Below the pieces are notes generated by a model, which saw nothing but the letters and a program-made list of their open reading frames with translations, ran no database searches and was not told the origin of the DNA. Positions 1-11,907 of a DNA stretch of 64,000 nt are shown here, piece after piece. The DNA comes from Tyto alba (taxonomy: Eukaryota; Chordata; Aves; Strigiformes; Tytonidae), in assembly GCF_018691265.1 (NCBI RefSeq), contig NW_024881296.1, positions 11,377,427 to 11,441,426 of the forward strand, given 5' to 3'. Every line of letters begins with the position of its first letter. Positions within the stretch are counted from its first letter, which is position 1. The position numbers and the translations under genes were made by a program.

Positions 1-17
1 ACATGCATGCATGCACC
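1..17. repeat. Short (CATG)n microsatellite at the window edge
   Basis: The first bases repeat the self-complementary unit CATG about three times. The tract runs off the left edge of the window, so its full length is unknown. Confidence 0.5.
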
Positions 18-117
18 TATAACAAATTCAAATAGAAAATACTAACTTATGCTGCAGAGCTGGACTGCACACAAGCCCTGGCCCACTTTTTAGAATTTAC
101 TACACCTCACCAAAACA

Positions 118-226
118 GCAGGCAGCAATTGCCTGCAGGCTTCAGCTGGTGTCCAGCTGTGACTGACACCAGCTACAACAGCAGCACTGTGCCTGGCAGC
201 CAGGCAGGAAGGTAACAGCTACCTTC
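118..226. repeat. Cluster of four consecutive short perfect inverted repeats
   Basis: Four stem-loops follow one another within 109 bases. Stem GCAGGCA pairs across a 5-base loop (118-124 with 130-136). Stem AGCTGGTGTC pairs across 11 bases (144-153 with 165-174). Stem TGCCTGG pairs across 3 bases (190-196 with 200-206). Stem GAAGGTA pairs across 5 bases (208-214 with 220-226). All stems are perfect. The segment is visibly richer in G and C than its flanks. It does not fold as a tRNA and I do not recognise the family; it could be a structured repeat, a non-coding RNA fragment or coincidence. Confidence 0.5.
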
Positions 227-1024
227 TCACTCTGCTCAGCTGAACTTGCTTTCTCACTTAGGAATTGCCAACAAAGCTCAGGCAGGGAGATCTTTGTAAC
301 CTCCCTATAACACTGGAATGTCCCAGATTAAATTAATGGTCTTTCAAACAGTTTTAGAATTACCAAATCATCAGCTTCTGCCACCCAAATTCTAGCAGCC
401 TACGAAGAAAAAAATCTGTTGCAGCGGTCTGTTCCATCTATGCTGATGGGCTTGTAATGAATGTCTCCCAGCCTATGTGCTCCTGCCTCCTGGAAGCAGC
501 TGCCAATCACTTAGACATGGGTTTACCTTAGGGAAGGACCATAGGGGGAGAAAAAAAAAAAAAAGGTGCTTTTTCCCTGTAGTGTGATCTCCTACAGTAC
601 CATGCACAGGGTCAGAATAGTAAAAATCACTGGATGTGAAGTAGGAAAACAGAAAATAAGCTGGAGTTGTGAATAATTTCTGCATCATTGCTTTCCCAAA
701 TCCTATGTAGCATAATGTGCAACCTTTGTGCAGAATATCTGTATCTTCAGTTTATAGACAGGAATTGAGGTTACAACTATGTAATGGTAGAGTAGAAGCT
801 AGTGTTACAGTGAAGATTTGGAGTTGGAAGTGCTTCAGATTTCAGGTTATGAACATATCAGACACCTACCTCAGAAATAACATGGAAACATTGTCTAATA
901 CTGGTAATGTCCTGTGCTTTAGCCTCCCCATGTCTTTATGGATTCAGCTATTAACCAAACTTTTCTATGTCTCTTGTCTCAAATTTTAACCCCAAACTCT
1001 TTCTTCTTTGCATAATTGCCAATT

Positions 1025-1111
1025 AAAAAAAAAAAAAAACCAAACAAACGAACAAACCCAAACAACAACAACAACAAAACCCCAAACAAACAAAAACCAC
1101 ACACAAAACAA
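1025..1111. repeat. A-rich / (AAC)n simple repeat
   Basis: A run of 15 A (1025-1039) passes into imperfect AAAC and AAC units and then a short CA-rich end. The Asn/Lys/Pro-rich open frame on the plus strand and the Phe/Leu/Gly-rich one on the minus strand here are products of this low-complexity sequence, not genes. Confidence 0.85.
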
Positions 1112-1669
1112 CTGCCTGTTAGGAACATCGTTATTCTTGAGACATCTCCCCTCTGTTGGATCTGGTTGAAATCAGCCATGTGTTTCAGAATTTATCAGTC
1201 TGTGACTAACAGACAAATAGTATAATTATATAAGATTTGTTTCCTTTAGAAACCAAATAAAAATATCTTGGAGATCAACTAGTCCATCTACCATTTGAAA
1301 TAAAAGATTATTCTGTAAATATAACCAAAATATCTAATTAACATAGAACTCTAGGGCTAGAATTTTTCTCCTATGGCAGCCTTTCCACCTCCATGTAATC
1401 TAAGTGGGCTCTAAACGGGACCCTTGGCTCCATCATGTGCTGAATGCATACCAGTGTGGACTGTGATGCTCTCACTTTACCAGGGGTTGTGAGAGAATAT
1501 ATATCTTTCATCTCAAATCCAACTCTGTCTTCTCTCTTTTTCCTTTCTTTCGTCCCTCCCTCCACACCCATCCACAGAACATTTTCAGTCCTGGACCTCA
1601 ATAATCTTGTCCAGACAAAATTTCAACCTGCACCTTAAAATAACATTCATTAGTGGCACATACTAATGG

Positions 1670-1769
1670 GGCCAAATTCTGTCCTCCATTACACCTTTAT
1701 GTCCCCACCGGAGTCACGAGACAAAAATAATCGTATAATGAAGGTGTAACCAGGGGGCAAAATTTGACC
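1670..1769. mobile_element. Palindromic MITE-like element, about 100 bp
   Basis: The element starts with GGCCAAATTCTG and the reverse complement of its right end starts with GGTCAAATTTTG. Over roughly 35 bases the two arms remain alignable, both carrying a TTACACCTT-like core, around an unpaired centre near 1705-1735. This self-complementary layout, with GGCCAAATTCTG at the tip and TTACACC inside, resembles a non-autonomous palindromic repeat common in turtles, crocodilians and birds. I cannot assign its transposase superfamily or show a target-site duplication. It encodes nothing. Confidence 0.65.
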
Positions 1770-3744
1770 TACATTTCTTTAAAATAAATCTGCAGCAAGT
1801 AATCCCTGTCCACCTCCCCTGACAATGAGACGCTTTACATCTGCATGAAGGGCGCTGGCTTCTTTTGTTGTTTGCTGGGTATGTTCGTATTTATCTCAGC
1901 TTGGGTCCTTTATGCTGAATATATCTGTTTGGTGCAGATAAGTGCAGCAGGCAGACCACTGACAAGATCTAAGCTCTCGAGTACTCTTGCTCTGAACTGA
2001 GTAGTTAAAATTGTTCCAGAGGGTAGTAGTCAGCAGAGAAAAAATACTGTAAGGGACAGTGTTTTTTATACTGAACTGGAACTGAAAGCACAGCAGGTGA
2101 GGGATCTGTACCAGGGGAAGGAGGGATCTCCAGGGATAGAGGAATGCTTTTTCACTTTTATTTTCAATGCATTCATAAATTATGGTTGATAACAAGGGAT
2201 ATATTCTCCACATCTGTAAAATATGAAGTGTAGGAAGGGAGGAGAGAGAAAAATTGAACAACCTTTCATGAATGTTACTACATAAACAACAAAGAATGTA
2301 AAGAAAAGAAAATCGAATTACAGGGTAGGTGAAGTAAAACAAAGAGAAGAAAACATTTGTGAATGCTTTTTTGTGTCTAGATCGATATGACCATATAGGG
2401 AAAGAACACGTTCTAAGATTAGCACTCTGAAACTTCCCCCAAGTATTTTCTCACAACGCATTAATATAGGTCAAAGAAATAAATATATTTCAAAAAGGAT
2501 AAAACAGCACAAAGACTTTTTTTTTTTTCTTTTTAAAATAACAGAGTACCTCTGTAGTGTACATTTGTACTTACTCAGGAAAATTTTCAGTAAAAAAAAG
2601 TATTAGATCAGGAAGTGTCCAAAGAGATCTTTTACACGTAACACTATTTTTTTTTTCCTATAAAATCTTTTTTCTACCATACAAAAAGAGTATACTTTAA
2701 AATAATCCAAAATCTTTTAATGCACAAATTTGTATACCTCAAAATTATTCTTCAGTATGTTCTACCTAATTTCATAGCACAGAATTTTTTTGAAGCTATT
2801 TCTGTGAACCAAAGAAAAATGCCTGAAATTATAATTGCTCTTTGGAAATTAGCTCAAAATTTCCTACTCAGTAATGTCAAACTGCAAGCTACAGTATCAG
2901 AAGCTTTAAAACAAACTGTTTTCTAATCGCAATAAAACTTAGAAGTAAGAGTGATTCATCTGTATTTGTGCCATGCTGTGTACTATAGATAAAGTTGATT
3001 TAAAACATTTTGCACTGAAGTGTTTATAAGAATTTGGATGTTGGCTTCCAGTGAAATACAGGTGAAAGGGTCATTGTTTACTGAAATATTTCTCACTGAG
3101 AGCCAGCAGAAAGTTATGTCACAAAAAACATAACTTTTTCCCCCCCCAAAAGAGATATGTCACATTACATCAGACATCAGACTTACTTGTGTAACCAGGA
3201 AGATGTTTATTGATGTGACAGCACCTAAAAGAAAATTAAATAAGACCCATGAGACAATATGGCATGAGCTCTTTAACTTCATGCTTATCTTCGTACTCTG
3301 ATCTGACTCATCTAACAGCATTTAGGTTGATTGTCTTTCAATCAGACCAGCTAGGCGTAGAAGAGCAGAACGGGAGGGCAATGTTCACACATGGTGCAGG
3401 AGAGAAGGACAGGCTGCAGCAGTTTGGATTTAGAGTGGTCTGACATATGGAGAACCATGTCCTTACAAATATGTGTACATTATGTAAAGCTTGTCTGACC
3501 TATAAGGATTACGTACATGATTAACATTTCAGGGTAAGCTTTCTGAAGTTTAGTATTCATCAGTGACTAGCACACATTATAGCACAGGTACAATATAAAT
3601 AAATTACAGACTGTCACATTCAGTTTTGCTGTGACAGAGATCTTGGGACTCTGTGCGAGGTTTTGCACAGATGTATTCTGAGTGATACTCTGCCTCTCAA
3701 ATTCTCTATCTAAATAAACAAGATGGAGAATGGAAAAAGGAAGC
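1770..3744. other. Unassigned non-coding DNA; no gene seen
   Basis: AT-rich sequence with a T12 run (2517-2528) and a C8 run near 3140. A 148-codon minus-strand open frame at 1896-2342 is the longest here. It has no recognisable domain and a composition typical of translated AT-rich non-coding DNA, so I do not call it a gene. Confidence 0.55.
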
Positions 3745-3875
3745 AATGTTATTCCAATTTAGCAGGTACAATTTGAGGTACAAAGAATTTAAGTGACATG
3801 CCAAAAGTTATTAAGTAGCCTATAACAGATCTAAAGATAGAGATAAGATCTCCTGGAATTCATTCCACTATTTAG
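3745..3875 (+). mobile_element. Degraded MIR-like SINE remnant
   Basis: The segment reads like the 3' half of a MIR element: a CCAATTTAGCAGG-like start, then GAGG.ACAAAGAATTTAAGTGACATGCC, where MIR has the well-known stretch meaning 'gaggcacagagaggttaagtgacttgcc' in diverged form, followed by AAGTAGC and a GATCTCCTG-like end. MIR and related core-SINEs predate the amniote radiation, so an old, diverged copy in a bird is plausible. The match is by eye; the 5' part and tail are not recognisable. Confidence 0.5.
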
Positions 3876-6158
3876 CTAGAAGATGCACCATGCTTTTGTC
3901 TTAATCATTAAACACTCCAGGTGAAATTTCACCCCACTGGTTGTGTACTAAAGTTTTTCACTATGTTTCTCTGCTAGGGATTTACTACCATACCAGTGAG
4001 GATGCTGAAAATACTATACACATGCCGTCAAACTAGTATGTCATCAAATGGTTTTGGTGATGTTCATTACATGATTTTGGCAGTTGCATTGCAGACTTCC
4101 TCAGACTCTTGATTACTTTACAGTCCTGATGCTATTTCACAAAAAAAAAGTCTGAAAAGAAAGTAACACAGAGTGAAGGAGCAGTAAGGTACAGAAAAAC
4201 AAAAATCCAGAATGTATCAAATGTTATTTGCAAGGAGGGGAAGAGGTGGGAAGGAATAACTATCAGTGCCAAAAGCTAACAGGAAAAAACACCCTCTAAT
4301 AAGATGGTGATAAAAAGCGGGCAATCTGGATCAGTTTGTGAGCTGTAACAATAAAAGGCAAAAATAAAAATGGTGTTTAGATACTGGGAAGGTGAATCTA
4401 CCTTGACAACAATCTGAAAACAGCAAAACCAAAGCACATTGCTAGTGCAAAAGATACACTGTTAGAGGTCTAGGTAGTTTTCTACCAAGACAAACTAGTT
4501 CAAAGAAGGGAAAAAATGCAAATATCAAAACTCATTGTTAGGTTTTTCACTGGTGTAGATCACCTCAGCTGGCTCAACTGTGTTGCTTGCTATATTAGGG
4601 GCCAAGAGTCAAAACTGCCAACATTCTGACCCTCACAGACTCTTTTCCACCTAGAGCAGCAGTAGTTGCTTTGAAGATTGAAACACATATGTATATAGTG
4701 TCCCACATATCAGAAAAATGGGGAAAAATTAATTACGTAGTCTTTTTCCCTGTCCCAGAAGTATTTTTTTTTCAAAACATATATTTCTGTTGCATTTAAC
4801 ATATTCAAAAGAGGACATGCTGGCCAGAAAAACAGTTAGTTCATACTTAATGTTGTGCATTTACATATGCTGACTGATGTACTGTTGTGTTAAAGTTATG
4901 TGACCGATACTTTGCTGAATCATTGGTGGCTGTTATTCGGAAGGACTGAATCTGTCTGTGAGTTCCTCCATAGGATGATCTTACTTTTTATGAACTTCGG
5001 GGATGAGATTAACATAATTAAAAACAATACATTTTGGCTTTAGGGCCACAGCTTTAAAGAAACAGTCTTAGCACATCCCCACTTAGCTGTATCCCCACTT
5101 GGAGGATATAGTGGTAGACAAGGGCTAAAGGAGGGAGCATAGATATATATCCCTGCAAGCTGTGCTTCTTCCATTGTATCATACGGTTAGGCCCTTGTAC
5201 GCAGTGTCAGGCAGCATTGGCATAGCTCCACACTGCCACAGCCACATCTGAGACATGCTCCTATTGAAATTTGCTGACTTCTTGTACAAAATGTGTTTCG
5301 TTCTAGCAAAATCCACAGGAAACATATTCTAATGAAAGAGTTGGTTTTCCTCATGAACGCTCTTGATGGCTTAAAACAAGTCTTCTTGAAATGAAAAAAT
5401 AAAACTCCTGTGAAATTGGAAAACTTGATTTCTTAAATTAAATCACCAGAACTGCTGTAAACAGATGAGGGAGGAACTGCAGTCATCACACACTTTGCTT
5501 AGTCTACTCTAGATATGAAAAATTCCAACTTTCTTTGGGGGACTGAAAAATTAGGAATTTTTAAAACTTTTTGGAAAGTGGAATACTGATCATCTGCAAG
5601 GCCTAGAAATTACTATGAATGTTCAGGACATACTGCACTACCCTTTCCTGAGAATTGGTTGTGATGTATATGATCCCTTTTTTATACTGCACAAGAAGGA
5701 TTTGATTAATTCCTGAGATGTGCAGCAAGTAGTTCATTGACACACTGCCTTGTTTTAAAGATGACCATATATGAGATAGACGTCTTATCTACATATTTTG
5801 CTTTCTTCTGTCAGTAAGACTTTTTTATGCAGAAAATATTTGTAATTGTGATAGTCCCGAGGAAAATGTAGGCAAGCAGTAATATTTATCTTAATATTTA
5901 GCAGGTACATTGAGTTATTTTTGTTTGTTTGTTTTCCAGTGAATTTGCAGCATTCTACTTCCCTTCTATAAAATATTCAACTGTCCTCATGTAATGAAAA
6001 TGTGCTACTGTATGTATGTTCAGCATACATAAAATTAGAAGCTGAAAAACCTGATGCAGTTACATAAATGCTCAAACCCTTCAGCCAAGCTTAACAGGAG
6101 TTCTAGAATTTACAAATTCAGATACAAATTCTTGAAACGTTAAAAAAAAACAACATAA
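3876..6158. other. Unassigned non-coding DNA; no gene seen
   Basis: No open frame above 60 codons occurs here. The DNA is AT-rich without recognisable repeats apart from a short (TTTG)3 near 5922-5936. A somewhat GC-richer piece at about 5050-5270 could not be assigned to any family. Confidence 0.55.
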
Positions 6159-6226
6159 GGCCAAATTGTGTACTGACAAAACTGCACAATAGCAATTCAA
6201 TTATATCAGTTTTACACTTGAGTCAC
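6159..6226. mobile_element. Possible second, partial copy of the palindromic MITE
   Basis: The segment begins with GGCCAAATTGTG, close to the tip of the element at 1670. It ends with CAGTTTTACACTTGAG, resembling the inner TTACACC core of the opposite arm. The outer end of the right arm is lost or unrecognisable. Short length and AT-richness make chance similarity possible. Confidence 0.35.
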
Positions 6227-6317
6227 AAAAATATCATTTCCTTTAGAGGCATATCATGAAGAGGAAACAAGTTATGCCAATTCTGCAACCAATCATTAGG
6301 TGCTCCAGTGAAACTGC

Positions 6318-7370
6318 CACAGAATCATTAAATTGCAGGGCAGGGAAGACATTAAGTGATCTTCTACATCTTTTCCAGTAATGACACCAAACAATTGCAT
6401 TAGATTCTCTGGCCTTGCCTTAGTGGAAGGAGATTCCATAGCCTCTCTCAGTTGCCTTTGCCAGTGCTTATACGTTGAAAGAGTTTCTTAGTATCTAGCC
6501 TGAATCTGCTTTCTTATGAATTCTCTTTTTTTTTTTTTTTTTTTCAGCAAGTGCATAACACTGACAGTGAATAACTGATTATTGTCCTTTTTCTAATACT
6601 CTTTCCATGTTGGAAGAATGGATGCATGTCTCTTACCACTGCAGGTTTTTTCTCAAGGTAGATGTCTTCTAAACCTTATATTCTTATTGCTTTCTTTTTT
6701 AGTGTACTTCAGTTGGTCTGTTTCTTCCCTAATATATGTTGCCAAAGACCTGATGAGATGCTCCAGATCAGACCTCTCAGAGGCCAATTACAACAGAATA
6801 TTTTTCTCTTACTACTTCTGTACAGTGCTGCTTTTTCTACAACCGTGAGGTTCATCTTGCTTGCACCAGAATCTCTTTGTTGGGTTATATTTCAGTCATG
6901 TTTTCTTATAAACTGCCTGTCATTCTCTGCTGGATGATAGCATAAGCAATTTCCACTTACATTTTGTACATGGACTTTTGATTGTATTTTTTTTTTTTCC
7001 AAATACAAAGCCTTATTAATTTCAATCTGTTCGCTTCAGAATACTTTTCCAATTTATCAAGATCATTTTGAATGCTGATCCTGTCTCCCATATCAAATAG
7101 AAGTCTTGTATCTTCCACAGGCTTGATGGTGGTAATCTACACTTCATTATTGCCGACATTAAAGGACTGGTCATAAGGCAGACTGCTGTAAGACACTTGA
7201 CATCTCCACTCAGTCTGACACCAAAACATTGGTATCTGCTTTTCCAATATAGCTTTTCAATCAGTTGGGCCCCTATTCTATTTTACATATCCCTCTTGTT
7301 TTTCAGAAGGTGGTTGTATGTCAATTGCTTTTTCCTTACCCCCTCAGTGAATTACAAAATAAGGCAAAAG
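6318..7370 (-). mobile_element. Ancient CR1 LINE, about 1 kb of the 3' region, antisense
   Basis: Read on the minus strand this follows the colinear order of an old CR1 element. On the plus strand it starts with an AGAATCATTAAATTG remnant of the 3' terminus (6321). It continues through GGAGATTCCATAG (6429) and TATCTAGCCTGAATCTGC (6493), both diverged 3'-region segments. It then passes TCTAAACCTTATATTC (6668) and AATTTATCAAGATCATTTTG (7051), and a part near 7190-7320 that corresponds to the end of the reverse transcriptase region. The reading frame is destroyed by many substitutions and indels. A T19 run (6526-6544) sits inside. The state of decay indicates an insertion much older than the CR1 copies at 29463 and 62600. 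The 5' boundary near 7370 is approximate. Confidence 0.8.
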
Positions 7371-8284
7371 TACGTTTTTTCACTGAGGTTGCAAGACACA
7401 ATTATCCTTATTAAAAAATCTTCTCAGGTTAAGTAATTTGGGCTGAAGTTTTCCATTCTTATCCCTGCACACCTTTTTTTTTTTTTTTTTTAATATTGAA
7501 AACCTCAGCACCTCAGCTAAATCACATTTCTTAGATCAAGTTTAGGAAAACAGATTGTGCAATGCACATTAGGAATATTTTTTGAAAGGCTTTAGTATGC
7601 TCCGTACTTTGGAAGAGAAGTAGAATTTACAAGGGGTTGATTTTGTACCAGGAATGTGCTTCCTCATTTCTTGTAAAAATCCATCCACAGTTAACCATGT
7701 TGTACTTTTAATTCATAGAGTTTGCCCATTATACACTTCTTAGAGCTCACATGAAATTCCAAGAAGCTATATAGGTAAAGAATATCCCAATATTACACAC
7801 TAAGCAGAGTTTTCCCATATTCCTTGTGTGAGGTTGGGAACCAGAACTAGAAAATGCTCTCTCCTTCTGTGAATCCCTGTCTTACAGCAAGACATAAAAG
7901 ATAGAATATACAAGAGTCTGTTCAAAAAAGAAAGGCAGGTTAGAAATAGGATGTTGTGTCTGAGAATGGGAAGTGCAAAGTGGAAGTAGAAGTGGCTTTC
8001 TAGCAATCAAGACAGTCACAGACTTTTCACCAGAAGAGACAAGAGTTTGCTTTTAGAGAAGACCAAGGCTTATCTTTCTGCAATTCAGTACATCTTGTTT
8101 TGGGGCTCCTGAGGCTATCCCAGAAACGCTACATCTCTACAATCAAAGTGTTGATCAGACATAAGTTCCTTCTTTTTGTTCAATGGATACTTCTTCAAGA
8201 GCTTTCCCTGTAACTCTACCTTTAGGCAAATGTGGTACTGCCTGACTAGCACCATCATAAAAACAATAAACTGATCTCAGAATT
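7371..8284. other. Unassigned non-coding DNA; no gene seen
   Basis: AT-rich sequence containing a run of 18 T at 7474-7491. No recognised repeat. Open frames of 60-70 codons here have no protein-like features. Confidence 0.55.
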
Positions 8285-8586
8285 GCATAGAATCATAGGC
8301 TATCTTGAGTTCAACTCCCTGCTCCTCACAGGACTACCTAAATCTAAACCGTATGACTAAGACCATCGTCCAAACACTCCTTGAACTCTGTCAGGCTTGA
8401 TGCTGTGATTACTTCCCTGGGGAGCCTGTTCCAGACAAACCACCCTAACAGTGAAGAACCTTTTACTAATATCCAGTCAGAACTTCCCCTGATGTAACTT
8501 CATTCCATTTCCTCAGATCCTATCACTGATCACCAGAGAGAGATCAGCACCTACCCCTCTGCTGCCCCCCTTGAGGACATGTCTTA
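8285..8586 (-). mobile_element. CR1 LINE 3'-end fragment, antisense
   Basis: On the plus strand the element opens with ATAGAATCATAGG, the complement of the CR1 3' terminus. It continues with TTCAACTCCCTGCTCC, CTCCTTGAACTCTGTCAGG and GGGAGCCTGTTCCAGAC (8420), then GTGAAGAACCTTTTACTAAT (8452) and GATCAGCACCTACCCC (8542). These are landmarks of the 3' portion and end of ORF2 of CR1 in antisense. Moderate divergence suggests intermediate age. The element is 5'-truncated, as is usual for CR1, and codes for nothing intact. Confidence 0.88.
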
Positions 8587-11020
8587 CCTAAAGTGAGCAC
8601 CCTATTAATGACTGTGGGACCACAGTCTGAGAATGTCAGACAAAGAGGATGGACTACCTTGATGAAGACTGAGCAGTGTTATGGAAGCTGGTAATTGGAC
8701 TGAGGGCAAAAGGGACTTAGAATGAACAGAGAGGCTGGGAAGAATAATGTAACCCTTAGCTGTGTGTTGCTTTGTAAAGATCTTCCTAAGTGGAGTTTCT
8801 CTATTCAAACTACAATCTGTCTTTTTCAGTCTGTTGTGAAGGATCCACAATTCAAGATGAGAATGTCCCTACTTACATTTAATTTTAGAGTAGAGATTTA
8901 TCCTTCAACACCGTTTTAATATACTTTAGTTTTATCATCTAAAAAGAAAGGAGAAAAAAATCTGTAAGAATTTTATATTTAGTTTTCTGTGCCGGTAATG
9001 TAGTGAAGCCAACTTTAATATTTATGAATATGTTAAGGGAATTAATTTTGAACAATTTTTCACAGAATAATTTCTTCAAAGACTAGATTATTAATAATGA
9101 ATATGTCTTGAAAATCTAGTAAAGCAGTCAACCTATATAATCTCTTCTTATAACACAAGCTGTAAAGCAGTTCAAAATAGAGAAGAGAAAACCATGCTAA
9201 ACAGTTAAAAATTATGGTGATGTTGCACTTTAATTCTAACATTTAGTCATAGTATTTTTACATTAATCTGTTCTTATATTTCAGGTAGGTAACTCAGCAC
9301 CTTTTACAATTGTTTAAAATTCTTCTCCTTGTTATTCTGTTATATTTTTATCTTATCACCTTTACATGGACATTTCCTGATGTTCTCTGTGTCTTCTCCC
9401 TCACTAATATGTATGTACAGCACCATTCTAGCAGGGTGAAAAGGCCTTTCAGTTCACTATGTCTTTCTAGCATGGTTCATATTGTTCTTAGCTAGCCTAA
9501 TTTTATCTGTAATGAGTCACTTTTCTTCACCTGTGTGGAGTCACTTCTCCACACAGAGGAACCCATGACTTTGATTGTAGAAGCAGTTTTTTGGCCAGGA
9601 CTTGCTTGTTTACTTAACTGATAGGGTGGGCGAACCCTAAATTCTAACAGCCTAACATGTTGCTCATGAGCTCAAGAGTCAGACTAACTGAGCGCTGATA
9701 TTCCTCTAGTGCTCTTCCCAAACATATCTTTCTTAGAAGTGAAATAACTGGCTGGGAAAGACATCTGGTGCACCTCACCTGAATGAACTGTGGGATATGC
9801 CTTCAGATACTTCCACAAGCACAAGGAGAAACACTGATATGGGTAGGGCTTTGCAGAGCAAGCTCCCATTCAGGATAAGATGATCCAGGTACCTGTTACC
9901 TGAACAGACTGGGAAATAGAGATTAGCCCTTTGATATTTTTTATCATTCTCTTCTGCTTTAGTACAGCTTGTGTTTTCTCTTCTTTGAGACAATATAGGT
10001 TAAAACATTATTGTGATAAAATGAATAATGCAGTAACAAATAATTAGCCACAAAGAATGAAAAAAGTAATGAAAGAACAGGTTGGGAGTTTTTCCTAAAT
10101 TTTAGTTGTAAAAGGCTCATGGGGAGTTCATCCATTAAAATGATTTGGGGATAGGATACTAGAATAATAGGTTTGTAATAAAAGCACACACAAAAATAAT
10201 GAAGTTCTTGATATTGTCTCAAATTCTCATCCCGTAACAGTTTCATTCCTTGAAGGAAGGTGGTGTGGTCACCAGCCTCCTGACTCTTGAAGCCTCAGAA
10301 CCTGAGATACTATGACAGTAATTCTCATGACACTAACTTTTCAGAAGAGCTGACTGTTAAAGGAAGAGTATTCAAACAGCTCAAATAACAGCCAACATGT
10401 GGGTATAGTAGAGTACTTTTTCTTCTAATATGCCTTCTCTACTGTAAGAAGAAACTGGGTAAGAAAGAGAATGTGATAGGGAGGGCTGGGACTCTGGTAG
10501 GAGCATGAATTCTCCATGTTATCTTCCTTAACTACTCCCTGGGGAAAAAAAGTTGAGATGTTTGGGGGGAAGGGGAAATAGAGTTGAATAGAGAAAAATA
10601 GCTAGCTCAGGCAACATGCAAAAGCATGTGGGAGAAATGGTATTCTGAGAAATGTAATAAGGAGGAAAATGTCCAGAGCTGAGGGAAGAGGTATCTAAAA
10701 CCATATGGAAAATACAATGAATGCAGAAAATTTGCTTATACTTCAGAGGGATACTTGAAGGAAGTAAGTTTTGGAATCATTACTATGTAGGACTGGTCAC
10801 TATATCCAAAAAAAACTGACAGGCTTGCTTTATCAGAAAAGTAAAGATTACTAAGATAGTAATTAATAATTAAGTTGAAGTCAAACTCTGGTATTCTGCC
10901 ACAGGCTTCTGGCAAAATGGCTGCATGTTAAAATGTCTAAAGGGCCCTTGAGTGACAGGTCTTAACAACAAGTTCTGTAGACCGTAAACAGAGAAAACCT
11001 TGAAGAAATAAACATCCTGG
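8587..11020. other. Unassigned non-coding DNA; no gene seen
   Basis: AT-rich sequence without a recognisable exon or repeat. Overlapping minus-strand open frames at 9684-10246 (61-95 codons) have no domain signature. A perfect 10-bp hairpin at 9531-9556 is listed separately. Confidence 0.55.
9531..9556. repeat. Perfect 10-bp hairpin
   Basis: CTGTGTGGAG at 9531-9540 pairs perfectly with CTCCACACAG at 9547-9556 across the six-base loop TCACTT. The loop and its 5' side repeat the words GAGTCACTT found just upstream at 9514. A short stem of this kind can arise by chance in 64 kb. Confidence 0.6.
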
Positions 11021-11077
11021 TTTGTTTGTTTGTTTTTTTTTTTTTTTTTTTTGGTTTTTTTTTTTTTTTTTTTTTGG
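11021..11077. repeat. Long T-rich simple repeat with (TTTG)n start
   Basis: About three TTTG units lead into two very long T runs separated by a GG. Translated frames through the tract give poly-Phe or poly-Lys and are artefacts. In minus orientation it looks like an A-rich tail, but I recognise no retrotransposed body beside it. Confidence 0.9.
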
Positions 11078-11907
11078 TCTTTCTGAAAGAGAAAAATTGA
11101 GAAAATGGATCCTAAAAAGACTTATCATGATGCATACATCTGTTACTAATCTATTAATACCTGTTGCTGGCCAGGATGCTGCTTGTTTTACTCATTCACA
11201 GAGTCCAACTAACTCCTCATATGAGAAAACTGGGTAAGATCTGTACCATTTTCCATTGTCTTTGGGCTGAATTATACAGAAAGGTCAAGACCTAATGCAT
11301 AACTACTGGATCTGAACTGCAGGATGCCAGATTGTCTCCTTACCTTATGAGGACAGCTGCTCTAGCCAGCTCTCTGATTTAGAACCATCCCTCACTATGT
11401 AGTTTAGAAAATCAAATATAAAAACTTCAAAATTAATTAACAGCTCCCCCCCACACACATGGCTTGTCCTTAATCTCTAGAGCCGCCCCCCCCCTCACAG
11501 GGGACACTGTATCTCTTACAAGAATATCCCATAGCCATTCTCTGTCATGTCTTTATTATCCAACCTAAGGAGGTTGATCTAAGGAGGAAGCTGAATAGCT
11601 TGTTGACCCCATGACAGTTTGGAACACCATCTAACGGCATTCAAAATATTCACTAAAGAAGCAAAGAATCCAATCCAAAATTGTTTCTGCAGACAAGTAA
11701 GAATTTTCTATGTTGCATATTTGGGGGAGGGAGGGGATTAACATTCTAGGTTTGAAGAAGAACCCCTGAAAACATGACAGTTACACCTCACAGTTTTTGA
11801 AAAACAGAAAGTTACAAAAGGTCAGTTTTACCTAGAATTTTGGCAATTTGGAGCTATATTATGATTCATCCTCTTTAAATTATTGGATTTGTCACTAATA
11901 TTACACA

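Larger units (their letters stand above)
18..1669. other. Unassigned non-coding DNA; no gene seen
   Basis: No open frame here looks like a conserved protein, and no splice-bounded exon stands out. The stretch holds the hairpin cluster at 118-226, a run of 14 A at 551-564 and the A/AAC-rich tract at 1025-1111, all listed separately. The rest is ordinary AT-rich sequence. Short open frames on both strands around 1020-1180 and 1440-1600 are explained by low-complexity sequence or chance. Confidence 0.6.

Noticed and set aside
118..226. Hairpin cluster considered as a tRNA or microRNA precursor
   Set aside because: There is no cloverleaf with a T-loop or anticodon arm, and stems are too short for a microRNA hairpin.
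1025..1111. Poly(A) considered as the tail of a processed pseudogene
   Set aside because: No transcript-like body precedes it and CR1 machinery rarely makes poly(A)-tailed retrocopies in birds.
1896..2342. 148-codon minus-strand open frame
   Set aside because: Phe/Leu/Ser-rich composition of translated AT-rich DNA, no domain, no supporting splice or promoter context.
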